Part shown: piece by piece, positions 1 through 7,854 of the stretch
How positions within the stretch are numbered: position 1 is the first letter of the stretch
Layout of the letters: every line of letters begins with the position of its first letter
Assembly (NCBI GenBank): GCA_947178685.1
Contig: CAMWZE010000005.1
Coordinates: 1 to 18,506 of the forward strand
Source: an uncultured Porphyromonadaceae bacterium
Lineage (GTDB): Bacteria > Bacteroidota > Bacteroidia > Bacteroidales > Muribaculaceae
DNA length: 18,506 nucleotides
Reading direction: 5' to 3'
Notes under the pieces: generated by a model
Databases searched by the model: none
What the model was told of the DNA's origin: nothing
The model's input: the letters and a program-made list of their open reading frames with translations, nothing else
Position numbers and translations under genes: made by a program

Positions 1-889
1 CGTCAAAGCCGTGGTAGAGCATCCAATGCTGACCTGCATCATCTGTGACGAAATTGGCATTGTGACCCGGGCCGATCACATCCTTGCTTCTCGACATCAT
101 CAGGGAGAAACCGTTGTCTATGGCTGCTCGTCCCTCTTTGTCGACATATGGACCAAGAAGATTCTTTGAGCGTGCTACAACCACACGGTAAGTGCTCCGT
201 TCACCCTCGCAGCATGTGCCGGCCGAACCCACGAGATAATACCAACCGTCGTGTTTGAATATGTTGGTACCCTCCGTAAGTGTACCCGCTATCTGTATAG
301 GTTTCGCGCCTTTCATCACCGAGAGTCCGTCGTCGGAGAGCCGGATGGCGTAGATGCCCCGGAAACTTCCCCAGAAAAGATATTTCTCATTACCCTCAGC
401 CACATATATAGGATCGATGCTGTTCTGCACTCCGATCTCATTGCTGATGAAGAGAGGTCCCTTGTCGGTGAACGGGCCTTCGGGAGAGTCGGATACGGCC
501 ACACCTATTCCACATTCCCATTCCCCTCCCCAACGGGATTTGGAATAGTAGAGCACGTAGCGCCCGTCGATATATTGGATATCGGGAGCCCAGATAGCGC
601 CATCGGGCACCATCTGCGGCCGAGTCTTGTCGGTAAAGGCGGTGCCAACCAATTCCCAATCGACGAGGTTGGTCGACTTGAATATCGGGAGATTCTTCAC
701 ATTCTCCGTGGCATAGAGATAATAGGTGCCGTCGGAGTGACGTATCACGGTAGGATCCGGGGCACTTTGGTTGATCACAGGGTTGGAGTAGAGAGATCCG
801 GAAGTTCCGGAGGCCGGTGATTGGGCAGTGGCGGTAGCGGTTGCCGCGCCAATCAGATATAGAGCGATGAGTTGTTGCTTAAGGTTCAT
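1..889 (-). CDS. GH43 (subfamily 5-like) arabinanase, C-terminus cut by window edge
   Basis: Probable secreted arabinan endo-1,5-alpha-L-arabinanase or related arabinofuranosidase; 296 N-terminal residues are visible. I translated the minus strand by hand from the ATG at 887-889. Residues 1-22 are a signal peptide ending ATATA-Q with no lipobox, so the product is probably periplasmic or released. A five-bladed GH43 propeller follows. All three catalytic acids are recognisable: Asp45 in APDPTVIR (base), Asp103 in IWAPDI (pKa modulator) and Glu206 in TEGTNIF (acid). GWYYLVGSAGTCCEG, STYRVVVARSK and GPYVDKEGR are typical of the arabinanase branch, as is the GPGHN histidine (His276). The frame is open to the left edge. 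The gene sits beyond the terminator of the preceding gene and has its own consensus promoter, so it is probably a separate transcription unit of the same locus. The family is secure; exact specificity is inferred. Confidence 0.9.
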   Translation of the reverse strand, partial: MNLKQQLIALYLIGAATATATAQSPASGTSGSLYSNPVINQSAPDPTVIRHSDGTYYLYATENVKNLPIFKSTNLVDWELVGTAFTDKTRPQMVPDGAIWAPDIQYIDGRYVLYYSKSRWGGEWECGIGVAVSDSPEGPFTDKGPLFISNEIGVQNSIDPIYVAEGNEKYLFWGSFRGIYAIRLSDDGLSVMKGAKPIQIAGTLTEGTNIFKHDGWYYLVGSAGTCCEGERSTYRVVVARSKNLLGPYVDKEGRAAIDNGFSLMMSRSKDVIGPGHNANFVTDDAGQHWMLYHGFD

Positions 890-933
890 AATGCCGGTTA
901 TCGGAATTGGGTTTATAATAAATATGAGTGATG

Positions 934-966
934 CAAAATTAGAAAATGTGTTTGAGGAACTACAAA
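934..966 (-). promoter_or_regulatory. Bacteroidota-type promoter for the GH43 gene
   Basis: On the minus strand a -33 element TTTG (963-966) is followed after 21 bases by a -7 element TAATTTTG (934-941). This fits the Bacteroidota primary sigma consensus TTTG-N(about 19-21)-TAnnTTTG. Transcription would start near 925, leaving about 35 bases of leader before the GH43 ATG at 889. It lies just downstream of the terminator at 978-1045, so it would restart transcription. Confidence 0.6.
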
Positions 967-977
967 AGGTGTAGGTC

Positions 978-1045
978 AAAAAAACAAAAAAACAGTTCAG
1001 CCAACCTCCTCGTCCTTACATATGGGGGAGGGTATGGCTGAACTG
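978..1045 (-). terminator. Intrinsic terminator of the operon
   Basis: An 11-bp perfect inverted repeat (CAGTTCAGCCA at 993-1003, TGGCTGAACTG at 1035-1045) encloses a second CCTCC/GGAGG pairing. Read on the minus strand, the stem is followed at once by two T7 runs separated by one base (978-992). It starts 17 bases after the stop of the 663-aa gene. This is the strongest terminator in the window and probably ends the susC-led operon. Confidence 0.85.
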
Positions 1046-1061
1046 CGGGTGTTTTGTGTTA

Positions 1062-3053
1062 TCAGTCGAAGAATTTGTCAACACGGTCGGGGGAGAGCAT
1101 CTGCCATAGTGATGCTACTGTCCAGCCGGGAGCGAAGATATCGTTGTAGAACCCTTTGCCGTTGCGACCATAGTCCCAGGTGGTGTGCTGCACTACTTCC
1201 GGATAATATCCTGCTTTGGCTATATCGAAAGTGTTGTCTTCACGAGGCATCAGCTGGAGCATGGAGCTCTTGATGACGTTGGAGAAGTTGGAGAAACGGT
1301 TTTCACCGTAATGTTGCGCGAGCTTGTCGAGCACAGTGGCAAACTCAAACACAAAGACATCGATATGGTTGTTCTCAACCGACACGTTGCCCCAGCCGCG
1401 CGATTTGAAGTCAACATCCCCGAGCATCTGTCCTTTGGCGAAGGGGACATCCCACATATAATACCACGACAGGCAGAAGTATGCTGCTTTGCGGCACATG
1501 TCCATGTAATGGTTACGCTCTTTGCCTGAGGTGACATGGGTGAGGTAATACATGGCAGTAGATGCGTAGAGGGAGGCCTCCTTATCTTCGCAGTTGGCAT
1601 CAAGGGTAGAGGAGAAATAGTCAGACTTGTCGATGAGCTCGTTCTCAAGATATTTTGCAGTGGCACGTGCGCTTTCAAGATATTTCTTATTTTTGAAATA
1701 TTTGTAGGCCATAGTGAGGGGGAGGGTAGCGGAGGGGGTGCTACCTCCGGCCGCATCGGTCACGGTCATATCGGCGCGGAACTTTCTCGGGAAGCTGCCG
1801 TCGGCGTTCTGAAGAGTGAGCATATTGTCGAGAAGTACCACAACCTTATCTTCCCAATCCTTGTGGCGGCGTCCGGCACGACGCTCGGCGTCAAGATAAT
1901 TGAGAGCGGCGAACACTCCCTCCGACTGACGACGGATACTGAGAACGTCAGCCTCGTCTCCATTGTCGAGATTCATAGTCTCCTTGAAAAATCCGTTGGG
2001 TGTGAAGCCGTGAGCGAGCACACTTTCGAATATTGATGAGGCATTCCCGGCCATTGTGGCATCTGAATGGGCTGTAGCATATTCAAGGGCATTGTGGGCG
2101 TTGAGTAGTACTCTTCCTACGAACCCTATCTCGAAGAGAGGATTATTTGCACAATCATCGGTGCGTATTCCGGCTGAGGTGTAATACTTCATCGGGTATT
2201 TGTCTACGAAACTCGACTTGAAGTATTTGGCAAGATGTCCCTTTGCGGCCTCATTATCAAGATCGGTCTGGACGGGAGCGGGCTGCATGGTGTCGTAGGT
2301 ATAGTTCCATACATCAGCCACGAAATCCGAATAGTCATCGGCCGGAAGAGTTCGCATCTCCCATTCGAGCGAGATAGTCTCCCCTTTGCCCAACTTCTCG
2401 TAGGCTCTCACCGGATTGATGAGTGTGAGTTTACGGATATATCGCCGGGGTGTCTCGGAATATGGGAACCCGAATACAAGCGAGGGCTTTCCATCGACAG
2501 AACGGAATCCTGTGGTGCCGATAGAGGTATGACCGGAAAGGATCACATCTCCGCTTTGGTTCTGTTCGGTGCAGTCGGCCCGGTCGGAATTGACACGGAG
2601 TACGGTGTAGCCCTTCTTTGCCTCTGGATCGTATACTCCGGTGAGCGGGGAGCTAAGACGATCTTCACGCACGGTCCAACTGTCTGACACCTTGAACGAC
2701 GGCGCACCTTCCGGAGAACGGAGGTTGTGGTGATACCAGAATCCGGGCATATAGAATTCACAATCGTTATGTTTTTGATCGGAAACCGGCACCTCATTCT
2801 CGAGATTAAACCAACAGTCGTCGGTGGCGGTGAGGGTGTATACCATGTGTTTGGTGTTGTCTGTCTCTGTGGTGGTGCAGGAGATACGCAGGGGAAGTTT
2901 ACGCCCCGATGCATCTGTGAGAGATCCATCGGCTGATGCTTTCAACTTGTATTCCTGAGGTGTCCCACCCGGAGTCTTCAGATAGAGACTTGTAGCGGCA
3001 TAGATGGGACTTGCGGCCAACAGCATGGCCAGAGAAAATATCGTTTTATTCAT
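1062..3053 (-). CDS. Secreted protein of unknown function, probable six-hairpin glycosidase
   Basis: A 663-aa secreted protein that I cannot place in a named family. It begins with a signal peptide (residues 1-19, cleavage likely after IYA). Residues about 20-250 look like a beta-sandwich, with a distinctive FYMPGFWYHHN and SDSWTVREDRLSSP stretch. From about 260 the sequence is alpha-helical with repeated helix pairs and LQNADGSFPR, DANCEDKEASLY and SRGWGNVSVENNHID motifs, as in (alpha/alpha)6-barrel glycosidases. Acidic residues in the helical half could be catalytic, but I cannot assign them. The domain order argues against GH127/GH146, where the barrel comes first. It starts 77 bases after the split GH93-like gene and ends at a strong terminator, so it is the likely last gene of the operon. 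A role in arabinan or pectin side-chain breakdown is inferred from context only. Confidence 0.75.
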   Translation of the reverse strand: MNKTIFSLAMLLAASPIYAATSLYLKTPGGTPQEYKLKASADGSLTDASGRKLPLRISCTTTETDNTKHMVYTLTATDDCWFNLENEVPVSDQKHNDCEFYMPGFWYHHNLRSPEGAPSFKVSDSWTVREDRLSSPLTGVYDPEAKKGYTVLRVNSDRADCTEQNQSGDVILSGHTSIGTTGFRSVDGKPSLVFGFPYSETPRRYIRKLTLINPVRAYEKLGKGETISLEWEMRTLPADDYSDFVADVWNYTYDTMQPAPVQTDLDNEAAKGHLAKYFKSSFVDKYPMKYYTSAGIRTDDCANNPLFEIGFVGRVLLNAHNALEYATAHSDATMAGNASSIFESVLAHGFTPNGFFKETMNLDNGDEADVLSIRRQSEGVFAALNYLDAERRAGRRHKDWEDKVVVLLDNMLTLQNADGSFPRKFRADMTVTDAAGGSTPSATLPLTMAYKYFKNKKYLESARATAKYLENELIDKSDYFSSTLDANCEDKEASLYASTAMYYLTHVTSGKERNHYMDMCRKAAYFCLSWYYMWDVPFAKGQMLGDVDFKSRGWGNVSVENNHIDVFVFEFATVLDKLAQHYGENRFSNFSNVIKSSMLQLMPREDNTFDIAKAGYYPEVVQHTTWDYGRNGKGFYNDIFAPGWTVASLWQMLSPDRVDKFFD

Positions 3054-3130
3054 TGTGTTTTGGTTGTTGCTGAATATAAGTATATGTCGGTTAAGATATT
3101 CCTTGTTGTCTTATAACGGGATGTTTCCGG

Positions 3131-3958
3131 TTACTTCTCTACAATTTTTCCTTCGAGCACCATCACATCGCTGCTTTTACGGGTTTGGCCGTTATATTCC
3201 GCTTTGGTTATGAGCAGCCATACCGTGTCGTTGTCATATAGGAAGAAGGAGTTGTAATAGGCACCGGTCCCTGCGGGCAGTGGTGTTGAGCCGCTCAGAG
3301 GTAATCTTGAGTATTTGAAGTTATGGCCGGTATTGTCGGCCATTATAACCTGTGGACGGTTGGTCTGCCACACTTGTCCTGTCTGGTTTGTGTGGGCCAT
3401 TATCAGAAATTCCCCTGTGGGTAGCTGAATCATATAAGGAGCACCGGCCCCATTGTTGAGCGATGTTCGCCAACGGCGGTCATAGTCGACATTGTCCCAG
3501 TCGGCAGTATCCCATTCCTCATCAAGGCGGCGGTGTACCAATGTAGGAGGTACATTACCGTTGATCGATTCCTCTACGAAAAGCACTCCCTGGTTGCCCT
3601 GCATCACCACCGACACCGGCATACCGTCGCGGGCACCCGGTTTGTAGCTCGCACGCTTATAGGTGGTCCAGGTCTCACCATTATCGGTAGAGCGGGTGGA
3701 GAGAATCTCCTGAAAGAGGTTGTTTCTCTGATTGTCCCACCAATATGCTTCCGACGACACCAAGAGTTCCAGTTCGCCGCCGGGAAGTTGCACCACCTGA
3801 GGCTCCCAGGTTCTTCCTCTTCCCACTACCAATGGTTCTCCCCAGGTTTCCCCTCCATCTTTAGAGATAGTGGCAAGCACTTTGCAGTTGGTATTAGTCT
3901 CCGGATTTCCGTTAGCCACAACCGTGAGTATTATCCAGCCGTTCTGAAGCTTGGTCAT
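3131..3958 (-). CDS. C-terminal part of the split GH93-like gene: propeller blades
   Basis: A 275-aa open frame carrying most of the catalytic propeller: two Asp-boxes, the WEPQ and GMPVS motifs and a C-terminal GAGAPYMIQLPTGEF strand. The ATG at 3956-3958 lies 48 codons after the amber codon, inside a blade. No signal peptide or ribosome-binding feature precedes it, so independent expression as a functional protein is unlikely. It shares its frame with the upstream part, and the codons between them encode conserved-looking blade sequence. It is best annotated as the 3' half of the interrupted gene. Confidence 0.5.
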   Translation of the reverse strand: MTKLQNGWIILTVVANGNPETNTNCKVLATISKDGGETWGEPLVVGRGRTWEPQVVQLPGGELELLVSSEAYWWDNQRNNLFQEILSTRSTDNGETWTTYKRASYKPGARDGMPVSVVMQGNQGVLFVEESINGNVPPTLVHRRLDEEWDTADWDNVDYDRRWRTSLNNGAGAPYMIQLPTGEFLIMAHTNQTGQVWQTNRPQVIMADNTGHNFKYSRLPLSGSTPLPAGTGAYYNSFFLYDNDTVWLLITKAEYNGQTRKSSDVMVLEGKIVEK

Positions 3959-4102
3959 TTCCGGATTGCATATTCTGTAGTATCCGCTTCCGAGAAACGA
4001 TCCGGTAGTGTTGAAAATCTCTACCGGTTCTGTCCAGGTCTTACCATTATCGTAGCTTTTGCGGAGATATGAGTTCTGCCAGTGATCGGAGGCTCCTCCA
4101 TG

Positions 4103-5152
4103 CTAGGTTCTGAGTATCTTAGTGGCGTCTACTCTACACATGCGCGGATATTCCACTTGGAGTGTCTCCGGTGTGAGACATACGAGTCGCTTCTCGCTGT
4201 CCCATTCCACTATATGGCTCACCGGCTTTACAGTCTCATCCACGGTCACCTTGGAATAGTCGCTCCATGTCTTCACCTCTTTCTTTATCTCCACATTCTC
4301 CCCATAGATATCAGCTTTCACAACCGCAAGATAGGTGGTGGCCGGTTCAAGACCGGTAATCAGTTCCGAGGTATAACTGCGTCTTCCGGTGGCATTCACT
4401 TTATATTGACTTAACGACGCTTCATCCTTGCCAAACCAGAACTCCACTTTGGGATCGCCTCCCGAATAGCCGGATATGGAGAAGGGTACCATCACCGCAT
4501 CTTTCTCGATTACCCAGTCTTCCGTATCAAATTCAGGTCCTTCGAGTGTGGTTACCGATTTACCGGCTCCAAATATCACCGATCCGTCGGAGGTCTTGAA
4601 ATAAGGACGCACTGAATATTGCATTGACGGGCGAAGTCCGGAACATATTATTGAGAATGAATTCTCATCCTCCGGAAGACGGTCGCCTACTTTTGTGCGA
4701 GGTAGGATTGTATAGGAGCGTCCGGTTCCGTTCAGTGCGGTTGTGAAACCATATTCCACCACATCCGCACCCCCAAGATCAAGGCTGCTGATTTCAAGCT
4801 CAGCGGTAGTGGCCGTATTCGACACTAAATCGGTAGAGAAGTCTACACTTCTGATCTCTCGTTCCTCTATAATAGGGGGACATGAGGGATCACCGTTTAT
4901 TACGGCTCGGTAGAGGGCAACCTGAGATGTGGCCTGAAAAGTGAGTGAATAACCGTTGGCTCCTGCCACATCTTGCCAAGTTTGGCCATCATCTGTTGAT
5001 GTCTGCCAGCAGATGTTGCCATAGTTGCCGGCTCTCCATTGAAGGTCAAGGGTTACTCTTTGGTTTTTTCTGGCATAGCCCACTGTTCTCTCAGCGTAGG
5101 CAGAGAATGCCAGCAAGGATGTCAGGCCGAGAAGTATATGTCGGTATTTCAT
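4103..5152 (-). CDS. N-terminal part of the split GH93-like gene: signal peptide, Ig/Fn3 domains
   Basis: This 349-aa product would be made if TAG at 4103-4105 ends translation. It has a signal peptide ending SAYA-E, an Ig-like domain with ICWQTSTDDGQTW (about 22-90), and two Fn3-like modules ending near KTWSDYSK. It then stops about 30 residues into the propeller. It would be secreted but without an active site; it might still bind a ligand through the beta-sandwich modules. The gene lies 52 bases after the T9SS-tagged gene in the same direction. Treat it as a fragment of the 3131-5152 gene. Confidence 0.55.
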   Translation of the reverse strand: MKYRHILLGLTSLLAFSAYAERTVGYARKNQRVTLDLQWRAGNYGNICWQTSTDDGQTWQDVAGANGYSLTFQATSQVALYRAVINGDPSCPPIIEEREIRSVDFSTDLVSNTATTAELEISSLDLGGADVVEYGFTTALNGTGRSYTILPRTKVGDRLPEDENSFSIICSGLRPSMQYSVRPYFKTSDGSVIFGAGKSVTTLEGPEFDTEDWVIEKDAVMVPFSISGYSGGDPKVEFWFGKDEASLSQYKVNATGRRSYTSELITGLEPATTYLAVVKADIYGENVEIKKEVKTWSDYSKVTVDETVKPVSHIVEWDSEKRLVCLTPETLQVEYPRMCRVDATKILRT

Positions 5153-5204
5153 TTATATAGCGGGTTAGAGAAGATTGAATATATGTATGGATTGGGATGG
5201 GTAT

Positions 5205-5801
5205 TCATTTTTTTATGATACGGCATACGGTTTTCTTACCATGTCCGTCGGAGAGGGTGAGGAGATAGATTCCTGGGGGGAGGGATGAGAAATCGGCCTC
5301 TTGTATCGATTGACCGTCTTCTGAATTAATTAATGCGGCGATGTGGCCCGACATATCCATGGCCACTATCTGGAAGGGTTGGAAGCCCTCGATTCTTACA
5401 TATCCTGTGGTTGGATTGGGGAAGATGCCGATGCCGGCGGCGCTCACCTCATCCACAGCCGCTGAGGTGATGTTGAACGTCACGGTCTGCTCGCAGTTGC
5501 AAGTGTCGCTGACGGTGAGGATATATTTTCCCTCGCCTGATACGGTGAGAGTAGGGTCGGTGCCAAGTTGATTGCCATCTGAATCAAGCCATAAATACTC
5601 ATACGTACCGCTGCCGCCCTTTATCACTATGTCAGCGCCAAGGATAAGATCTGTCATATCATCAGGATATGCCATCTCAAGATTGTTGGTGAATACCTCA
5701 AATAGAGGATTCTGATTTACGGGAATGCTGACTATTGACTGAGATGATGCCGCGGTCCACGACAGGGCGAGGGTCAAAATAGATAGTAGATATTTTTTCA
5801 T
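5205..5801 (-). CDS. Small secreted PKD/Ig-like protein with T9SS type A sorting domain
   Basis: A 198-aa exported protein. Residues 1-20 are a signal peptide (LSWTAASS-Q). Residues about 42-112 form a single beta-sandwich module of PKD/SprB-repeat type (GGSGTYEYLWLDSDG, EGKYILTVSD) with a cysteine pair, CNC, at 101-103. Residues 124-198 match the T9SS type A C-terminal domain: IFPNPTTGYVRIEG, a DMSGH turn, DFSSLPPGIYLLTL and a basic end, RIIKK. Such tags route cargo through the type IX secretion system to the cell surface or medium, where they are usually removed. No catalytic motif is seen, so a glycan-binding or scaffold role is possible but unproven. It lies between the FG-GAP gene (85-base gap holding a 12-bp hairpin) and the GH93-like gene. 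Confidence 0.8.
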   Translation of the reverse strand: MKKYLLSILTLALSWTAASSQSIVSIPVNQNPLFEVFTNNLEMAYPDDMTDLILGADIVIKGGSGTYEYLWLDSDGNQLGTDPTLTVSGEGKYILTVSDTCNCEQTVTFNITSAAVDEVSAAGIGIFPNPTTGYVRIEGFQPFQIVAMDMSGHIAALINSEDGQSIQEADFSSLPPGIYLLTLSDGHGKKTVCRIIKK

Positions 5802-5830
5802 GACGTTTTTCAGAGGTGATGAAATGTAAT

Positions 5831-5867
5831 GAAAGTGTCCGGAATCCGGTAGATCCCGGACACTTTC
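5831..5867 (-). other. Intergenic hairpin between FG-GAP and T9SS-tagged genes
   Basis: A perfect 12-bp stem (GAAAGTGTCCGG at 5831-5842 with CCGGACACTTTC at 5856-5867) encloses a 13-base loop. On the minus strand no clean T-run follows, so it is more likely a partial attenuator or an mRNA-stabilising or processing element than a full terminator. Confidence 0.6.
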
Positions 5868-5886
5868 GAGGAAATTGGTTTGATGA

Positions 5887-7818
5887 TTAGAGAATAATTT
5901 TCTGCACTTTGAAAGAACCGTTGGAGAGAATCTGTTTCTCCATCACGATGCCCTTTTCAGGCTTTGCACCGAGGCGACGGCCTGCGAGGTCGTAATATTC
6001 GGTAGCAACCACTGTGCCCTCACCGGCGATAGCCTCAACAGCTGCGTTCCCTTCGCCGATTGTGAATTTCTCACCTGCAGCGAATACAGAGCCTTCAAGA
6101 GCGGCGTTTACAGTCTGCACACCCCACTCATACTCACCATCGGGGAGGTTTACGAGATCAAGTTTCTTTGCCATGAATGCGCGACCCTGTGCCAATGTTG
6201 TGCGGACACCATCCTTGTCACCGCCAACGAAAGCGGGCACACCGTGGTAATATTTTCCGGTAGCGGAGTTGCGGATGTAATACTCATAGGTTACATTTGC
6301 CTGAGAAGAAGAGGCGGGAGCCCAAGAGAGCGACACGTTGTGGTCGTCTACCTCAGCGGCAAGGTTTGCCGGAGCCTCGGGACGGGCAGCCTTCTCATAA
6401 GGATTCTTCGTGAAGAGAATCATACGTCCTGTCTTAACATCAGTTTCATCATCGAAGTAGTTTCCATCCCAGCTCTGGCCCAGGAAGCCATAGTTGCGGG
6501 CACCACTCACACCATCTTCAGTGAAGAAGACTGCACATTCGGAAGAACCGGGCACGCGCTCGTAGGTGGGGAAACCGGCACCGGAGTTGGGGAAGAGCCA
6601 ACCGGCCTGTGTGTTGTCAGTGCCATCAAGCATTGTGGTACACCATCCTGGTATGAAGAGGTCATACAGACCGTCGCCATTGTAGTCGATGGCGCGGACG
6701 GGATTGTTATCGTTCAGCGGACGGATATCTTTGCCGTTGAAAGCCTGAGATGAGGTCACGTCGGAGTAGCTTACACCGTCAGAAGTGATTTTTCCCTGGA
6801 GTAGCTGCCATGTGTATTCCCATTGGCCACTTCCGCGAGCGTCGTTGGGCGATTCACCGCCTACGAAGATATCGGGCACACCGTCATTGTTAAAATCGGC
6901 CACTTGGAAGCCACCATGTCCGTAGTGGTGAGCGGGCGACTCTGCCAAACCGAGGTCGTAGAGGATTGTCTCACCGTCGGCCTCTGCACCAAGATTGAGG
7001 GCGGCCACGAATGTACGGCCCATAACATTACCGTTTTTGGTAGGCTTGTCGCTGTCATTCGCATTATCAATGTTGCCCTGCACGAGGAAGTCGGCATAAC
7101 CGTCGTTGTTAAGGTCGGTGGCGGAGAGGAGGCTGAGTGCAAACTCATAACCGTTTTCACCATACATCAGGAGTTCGGTGTTAGTGGCGAGGAAGTTGTA
7201 GTCGCCCTGATTGAGAAGCACCATATTGTAGTTGTGGCGTACACCGGCAGCATCGTTCTTCCAGCCGACTACCACGAGGTCCATAAGACCGTCGCTGTTG
7301 AAATCGCCGAGATCCACGCACTTGGGATCGAAAGGATCGATTGCTTCACCCTCTTCATTTACTACGGATATCTCCTTACGGGTGAAGTTGCCTTTACCAT
7401 CGTTGATGAAGAATCCGAAGCGAGCCTCGCTCTGGCCCATGCTGGCTTCTCCGGCGCAGAAGAAGTCGGTGTATCCATCACCGTTCCAGTCGTAGACTGC
7501 GAAGTAGGGCTTGTTGCCGAAATAGTAAGGGAACTCGGCGAAGTCATACATCCCTGTGGCGGGATTCCAGATCATTGTGAATGTATTGAAATTGATCTGG
7601 GTCTCATTTCCCTCAGCATCTTCAACCACACGGCCGCTTGTGGCCTCACGCACCTCGCCGGAGAAGATCAAGTCAAGGTGACCGTCGCAGTTGAGATCGA
7701 TTTCAGCGAGACCCGGATATATGAGCGCGTGCTGCAGTTCCTGACGGTCGACTGTGATGGCGGCTCCGGCGGAAAGACCACCTGCCATACAGAGAGCAAG
7801 AGTTAGAATTGTTTTCAT
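5887..7818 (-). CDS. Secreted FG-GAP/VCBS-repeat protein with Fn3 domain
   Basis: A 643-aa protein with a signal peptide (1-19, cleavage in SAGAA). Six calcium-binding FG-GAP/VCBS loops of DxNxDGxxD type are seen at residues 41-49, 110-118, 172-180, 235-243, 308-316 and 378-386. A degenerate seventh lies near 447-460, giving a six- or seven-bladed propeller. A fibronectin III domain spans about 479-587. The C-terminal tail (about 596-643) carries YYDLAGRRL and a KGIV turn, a tail style common on exported proteins of gut Bacteroidales and reminiscent of a sorting signal. There are no lyase or hydrolase active-site motifs, and it does not read as a PL11 rhamnogalacturonan lyase despite the similar calcium loops. 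It lies 92 bases after the GH43-like lipoprotein, in the place where PULs often encode extra surface glycan-binding proteins. A binding role is inferred. Confidence 0.8.
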   Translation of the reverse strand: MKTILTLALCMAGGLSAGAAITVDRQELQHALIYPGLAEIDLNCDGHLDLIFSGEVREATSGRVVEDAEGNETQINFNTFTMIWNPATGMYDFAEFPYYFGNKPYFAVYDWNGDGYTDFFCAGEASMGQSEARFGFFINDGKGNFTRKEISVVNEEGEAIDPFDPKCVDLGDFNSDGLMDLVVVGWKNDAAGVRHNYNMVLLNQGDYNFLATNTELLMYGENGYEFALSLLSATDLNNDGYADFLVQGNIDNANDSDKPTKNGNVMGRTFVAALNLGAEADGETILYDLGLAESPAHHYGHGGFQVADFNNDGVPDIFVGGESPNDARGSGQWEYTWQLLQGKITSDGVSYSDVTSSQAFNGKDIRPLNDNNPVRAIDYNGDGLYDLFIPGWCTTMLDGTDNTQAGWLFPNSGAGFPTYERVPGSSECAVFFTEDGVSGARNYGFLGQSWDGNYFDDETDVKTGRMILFTKNPYEKAARPEAPANLAAEVDDHNVSLSWAPASSSQANVTYEYYIRNSATGKYYHGVPAFVGGDKDGVRTTLAQGRAFMAKKLDLVNLPDGEYEWGVQTVNAALEGSVFAAGEKFTIGEGNAAVEAIAGEGTVVATEYYDLAGRRLGAKPEKGIVMEKQILSNGSFKVQKIIL

Positions 7819-7854
7819 GTTGTCTGTTTAAAGTTAATAAAAAGTTATTTGGAG

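Larger units (their letters stand above)
3131..5152 (-). pseudogene. GH93/sialidase-like exo-arabinanase gene interrupted by an in-frame TAG
   Basis: One continuous frame of 674 codons contains a single internal amber codon (codon 350, bases 4103-4105) and ends in TAA at 3131. Reading through, residues 1-20 are a signal peptide. Ig-like and two Fn3-like domains occupy about 22-320, and a BNR-type propeller runs from about 330 to the end. Asp-boxes SYDNGKTW (366-373), SKDGGETW (430-437) and STDNGETW (488-495) are visible. The TWEPQVVQLPGGELELLVSSE and DGMPVSVVM stretches resemble GH93 exo-alpha-1,5-L-arabinanases more than GH33 sialidases. Sequence on both sides of the stop (VDATKILRT, then HGGASDHWQNS) reads as one propeller blade, so this is a nonsense change, not two genes. 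It could be a true pseudogene, a sequencing error or a readthrough site. No out-of-frame shift is present. Confidence 0.7.

Noticed and set aside
251..820. Plus-strand open frame of 189 codons
   Set aside because: The minus strand here encodes a continuous GH43 domain with all catalytic residues; the plus-strand frame is its shadow.
3131..5152. Genome-wide reassignment of TAG to an amino acid
   Set aside because: No other gene in the window contains an in-frame TAG, including the 1333- and 1013-residue genes. One isolated codon is better explained by mutation or error.
3131..5152. GH33 sialidase
   Set aside because: Asp-boxes are shared by several propeller families. No RIP motif or arginine triad is evident, while the WEP and GMP motifs and the GH43 context favour a GH93-like enzyme; not fully excluded.
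6823..7806. A 327-codon plus-strand open frame opposite the FG-GAP gene
   Set aside because: It lies wholly antisense to a protein with clear domain repeats and a signal peptide. Its length follows from the codon bias of the repeats, and its product has no recognisable domain.
5887..7818. PL11 rhamnogalacturonan lyase, because of the calcium-loop propeller
   Set aside because: The loops are of the general FG-GAP/VCBS kind, and the PL11 N-terminal and active-site sequence is not seen; an Fn3 domain follows instead.
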